This document shows, piece by piece, positions 6,063-7,917 of a DNA stretch of 7,917 nucleotides; positions within the stretch are counted from its first letter, which is position 1, and every line of letters starts with the position of its first letter. This DNA comes from SZUA-521 sp041738285 (GTDB taxonomy: Bacteria > Pseudomonadota > Gammaproteobacteria > Pseudomonadales > Azotimanducaceae), in the NCBI GenBank assembly GCA_041738285.1, contig JBGSQB010000211.1, positions 1 to 7,917 on the forward strand. The letters run 5' to 3'. A model generated the notes under the pieces. That model worked only from the letters and a program-made list of their open reading frames with translations, had not been told where the DNA came from and ran no database searches. A program made the position numbers and the translations under genes.

Positions 6063-6790
6063 TATGGAACGCCGTACCCGTGGCTGGTGATCAGTTCGCG
6101 CGAGGCCGGAGCGCGCATGAATTCGAGCAGGTCCCGAGCGGCTTGCGCGTCACTGACCTTGATGGCGACGGCCGCTTGTTCGATCGGCGTATGCATCGAT
6201 GCCGGAACCTGCCACAGGTGTGATTCGGGCACGCCGATCTGAACGACTTGTGCCCGCGCGACGAGCCCACCGGGCACGGCCCGGGTGGCGATGAAGTGCA
6301 TCGCCTGGGCGATGCTGCTGCCCATGACGATGCGCTTCGCGGCATCCGGCAGAAGGCCGAGTTGGGTCAGAGTCTGTTCAGCCGCAACGCCATACGGGGC
6401 GAGCGCGGGGTTGGCGATCGCGATGCGGTTGGCCGGATCCCGCAGCCATGCAGCCGTCGGATTGACGCTATCCGGCGTCCACAGGACGAGTGCACCGATG
6501 GCGTAGACGAATCGGGAGCCAGGTAGCGCGAGGCCATCGGCCTCGAGCAAGGCTGGACGTTCGATGTCGGCGGAGAAGAACACCGCGAACGGCGCGCCAC
6601 TCTTGATTTGGGTATAGAGCATGCCGCTCGCGCCGTAGCTCGGCGCGACCTCGATCCCCGACTGCGCTGTGAATCGCTCGCGCAGGATCTCGAAGGAGTC
6701 GCGAAAGTTGGCGGCCACCGCCGCGCGTATCTCGGCGTGGCCGTGCGGGACTACCAGCATGAGCGCAAGTATGAAAGTCGATCGACGCAT
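6062..6790 (-). CDS. modA: Molybdate ABC transporter substrate-binding protein ModA
   Basis: This 242-residue periplasmic protein captures molybdate, and probably tungstate, and hands it to ModB. The ATG at 6790 gives a good Sec signal peptide (1-19, ending GHA). The mature protein begins EIRAAVAANF; this AANF form, with Asn28 at the oxyanion site, is like Azotobacter-type ModA as opposed to the E. coli type. Further pocket motifs are YGASG (52-56), FFSADIERP (71-79), NPALAPYGVAA (127-137), GSSIAQA (157-163) and the C-terminal hinge near PIEQAAVAIK (202-211). No clear Shine-Dalgarno precedes the start. It is the first gene of modABC-srkA, with the downstream gene overlapping by one base. No ModE regulator gene or obvious ModE operator is visible, so control by molybdate is not shown by the sequence. 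Confidence 0.93.
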   Translation of the reverse strand: MRRSTFILALMLVVPHGHAEIRAAVAANFRDSFEILRERFTAQSGIEVAPSYGASGMLYTQIKSGAPFAVFFSADIERPALLEADGLALPGSRFVYAIGALVLWTPDSVNPTAAWLRDPANRIAIANPALAPYGVAAEQTLTQLGLLPDAAKRIVMGSSIAQAMHFIATRAVPGGLVARAQVVQIGVPESHLWQVPASMHTPIEQAAVAIKVSDAQAARDLLEFMRAPASRELITSHGYGVP

Positions 6791-6820
6791 CGCGGCCGGC
6801 GGTCTTAGGAAACGGCGGCC

Positions 6821-6826
6821 ATTCTA
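6821..6826 (-). promoter_or_regulatory. Possible -10 hexamer (TAGAAT) of the mod operon promoter
   Basis: On the minus strand TAGAAT lies 31 bases before the modA start and matches the sigma-70 -10 consensus at 5 of 6 positions. A -35 element at 16-18 bases would fall in the left arm of the palindromic element (6837-6858), where only poor matches (such as TGTCCC) are found. Another -35-like TTGACC lies in the right arm but has no good -10 partner. Confidence 0.25.
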
Positions 6827-6836
6827 GCGGGCCAGG

Positions 6837-6924
6837 AAAATAGGGGACAGTTGACCTATTTCGAGAGTCGAATCCGGTTACGCGACTATCGCCTGTTCGA
6901 ACTAGGTCAACTGTCCCCTATTTT
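6837..6924. repeat. 88-bp palindromic element with 28-bp inverted arms (MITE- or REP-like)
   Basis: The left arm 6837-6858 starts AAAATAGGGGACAG and is the exact reverse complement of 6903-6924 over 22 bases. With one mismatch (6859/6902) the pairing continues to 6864/6897, making 27 of 28 pairs around a 32-base centre. The centre can form a smaller stem, AGTCG (6866-6870) with CGACT (6883-6887). No target-site duplication is obvious. From memory, ends of the form AATAGGGGACAG are common near RAYT/IS200-like genes in gammaproteobacteria, which suggests a mobilised non-autonomous repeat. The hairpin is followed by TTTT on either strand, so it may also end comF transcripts. It overlaps the last 7 bases of comF. 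Confidence 0.85.
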
Positions 6925-7658
6925 GCCGTCGCCATGGTCGTCCTCGCCGCCGCCCACACATGCACCTCGGCTGCGCCTGCGCCAAGGAGTAGGCGGGCGA
7001 TGGTCCGCACCGTCGTGCCGGTGGTCATGACGGCGTCGACAATCGCGATGGTCGACGCAGGTACAGGCCCGACCAGCGCGAACGCGCCGCGCAGATTGCG
7101 CAGTCGGCCGGCCCGACTCTGACCAGCCTGGGGTTGGGTGTGACGGACGCGCCGGCAGGTGTCGTAGTCGACAGCCATGCCGAGTTCACAGCCCAGCCGG
7201 CGGGCGAGCACCCCCGCCTGATTGTGACCGCGCAGGATGAGCCGGCGCGTCGACAGCGGTACGGGCATCAGCAGGTCGGGTAGCGCACTGCCGGCATAGG
7301 CATCCCGCAGCGCCACGGTCATGAGCCGAGCGAGGATGCGTCCGTGCACCAGACTGCGGCCGAATTTCAGCGCGGTGACCATGTCCGGTACATCACGTTC
7401 GTAGCGCAAGGCCGCGATCGCGCGCGTCTGGGGTGGTGCGCGGCCAAGACAGGCACCGCACATCGACATGTGCGACGCGACGATGGGCACCGCGCAGCGT
7501 GGGCAGGCGCGCTGGTTCCAGGGTAGATCGGCGGCGCAGGCGCGGCACAGGTCCATCGGTAGATCGCTGCTGCTGGCACACAGGACGCAGATGCCCGGGA
7601 ACAGCGAAAATCCGAGCCGTTCCCAGCCGCGCCTGGGGGTGAATGCGTGCCACTGCAT
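6918..7658 (-). CDS. comF: ComF/GntX family phosphoribosyltransferase-like protein
   Basis: This 246-residue cytoplasmic protein has the ComF layout. An N-terminal zinc-ribbon region has paired cysteines at 24/27, 38/41, 52/55 (CPRC) and 67/70 (CGAC). A phosphoribosyltransferase fold follows, with LPVP-like DLLMPVPL (128-135), RGHNQA (143-148), QAGQSRAGRLRNLRGAF (177-193) and the PRPP loop AIVDAVMTTGTTV (205-217). ComF helps in DNA uptake during transformation in competent species; in others (GntX) it is linked to carbon starvation or using DNA as food. ATG 7658 is preferred because the sequence before it lacks family features, though its Shine-Dalgarno is weak. The PRPP loop has Asp208-Ala209 where two acidic residues are usual. 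The stop codon and last lysine come from the palindromic element. It is divergent from the gene at 7790. Confidence 0.88.
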   Translation of the reverse strand: MQWHAFTPRRGWERLGFSLFPGICVLCASSSDLPMDLCRACAADLPWNQRACPRCAVPIVASHMSMCGACLGRAPPQTRAIAALRYERDVPDMVTALKFGRSLVHGRILARLMTVALRDAYAGSALPDLLMPVPLSTRRLILRGHNQAGVLARRLGCELGMAVDYDTCRRVRHTQPQAGQSRAGRLRNLRGAFALVGPVPASTIAIVDAVMTTGTTVRTIARLLLGAGAAEVHVWAAARTTMATAK

Positions 7659-7693
7659 GCGTCCAGTAAACCTGGATTTGCGACCAGTTGCGG

Positions 7694-7709
7694 TGTGATC
7701 GCCTGCACA
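7694..7709. promoter_or_regulatory. CRP/Vfr-like site in the comF divergent region
   Basis: TGTGATCGCCTGCACA matches the CRP core TGTGA-N6-TCACA at 9 of 10 half-site positions; the left half is perfect and the right is GCACA. It is centred about 44 bases before the comF start and 88 bases before the start at 7790. comF genes are under CRP/Sxy control in several gammaproteobacteria, which makes the place plausible. A match of this size can arise by chance. Confidence 0.3.
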
Positions 7710-7789
7710 GTTCGCGTACGTCGAACGCCCGGCGTGACCGCAATCCTGTAAGTTGGTGCGGCTCAATCATGTAGTTACGAGCGTTGCTT

Positions 7790-7917
7790 ATGGCCGTGAA
7801 TCCCATCATGCAGTCGGGTATTAGTGGCATACAGGCCGGCCTGCGCGGTATGAATCGCACCGCCCAGGACATCGCCGAACTCAACGTGGATGAGGGCGCC
7901 GCGCGCGCCGGCGCCCG
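7790..7917 (+). CDS. Small protein resembling the N-terminus of flagellar basal-body rod proteins, partial
   Basis: An open frame starts at ATG 7790 and runs off the right edge after 42 full codons. The start MAVNPIMQSGISGIQAGLRG is followed by MNRTAQDIAELN. The spacing SGI..IQ.GL..M...A..IA..N follows the N-terminal helix of the flagellar rod/hook family (Flg_bb_rod; for example the opening helix of FlgB, FlgC or FlgG). Small proteins of about 80-110 residues with such a start exist in Pseudomonas and relatives next to non-flagellar genes and have no clear function, and the lack of the usual NIAN-T-GY continuation (here it reads AELNVDEG) fits those better than a true rod protein. The Shine-Dalgarno is weak. 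Its true length cannot be seen. Confidence 0.55.
   Translation, partial: MAVNPIMQSGISGIQAGLRGMNRTAQDIAELNVDEGAARAGA

Noticed and set aside
7710..7726. GTTCG-N7-CGAAC dyad in the comF divergent region, considered as a LexA-type or other operator.
   Set aside because: The arms are only 5 bp and do not match a LexA site of gammaproteobacteria.

Overview
The window is GC-rich, densely packed bacterial chromosome. It looks gammaproteobacterial: it has a Pseudomonas-type REP palindrome, a SrkA/RdoA kinase, a modABC transporter, a ComF/GntX protein and a short gene resembling a PEP-CTERM protein. I cannot name a genus. No rRNA, tRNA, CRISPR array, transposase or phage gene is visible, and no gene-free stretch exceeds about 135 bases.

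Layout. Bases 3-323 (+) are the end of a TauE/SafE-type membrane permease. Next is a 49-residue gene (418-567, +) made almost only of a signal peptide and a CTERM-like tail. Its strong terminator (602-646) lies inside the 3' end of the convergent gene. On the minus strand, a metallo-beta-lactamase-fold hydrolase (2121 to 1132) and a PAT-like GNAT acetyltransferase (1123 to 599) form a pair 8 bases apart. A REP palindrome sits at their junction and encodes the end of the hydrolase. A glycerolipid-type acyltransferase (2223-3347, +) diverges from the hydrolase across a 101-base gap containing a perfect 8+8 bp dyad.

From 6790 down to 3356 runs a minus-strand operon, modA-modB-modC-srkA. Every junction overlaps (1, 4 and 4 bases), so a molybdate ABC importer appears translationally coupled to a protein kinase. 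Upstream of modA lies an 88-bp palindromic element (6837-6924) with 28-bp arms (27 of 28 paired). It supplies the stop codon of comF (7658 to 6918, -) and may supply the -35 region of the mod promoter. After a 131-base divergent region with a CRP-like half-site pair, the window ends in the first 42 codons of a small protein resembling the N-terminus of flagellar rod proteins (7790 onward, +).

The genes are mostly ordinary housekeeping and accessory functions. I see no clear new defence or biosynthetic system. The most unusual points are palindromic repeats sitting exactly on gene ends, the CTERM-like mini-protein, srkA coupled to modABC, and altered key residues in the MBL hydrolase, the acyltransferase and ComF.
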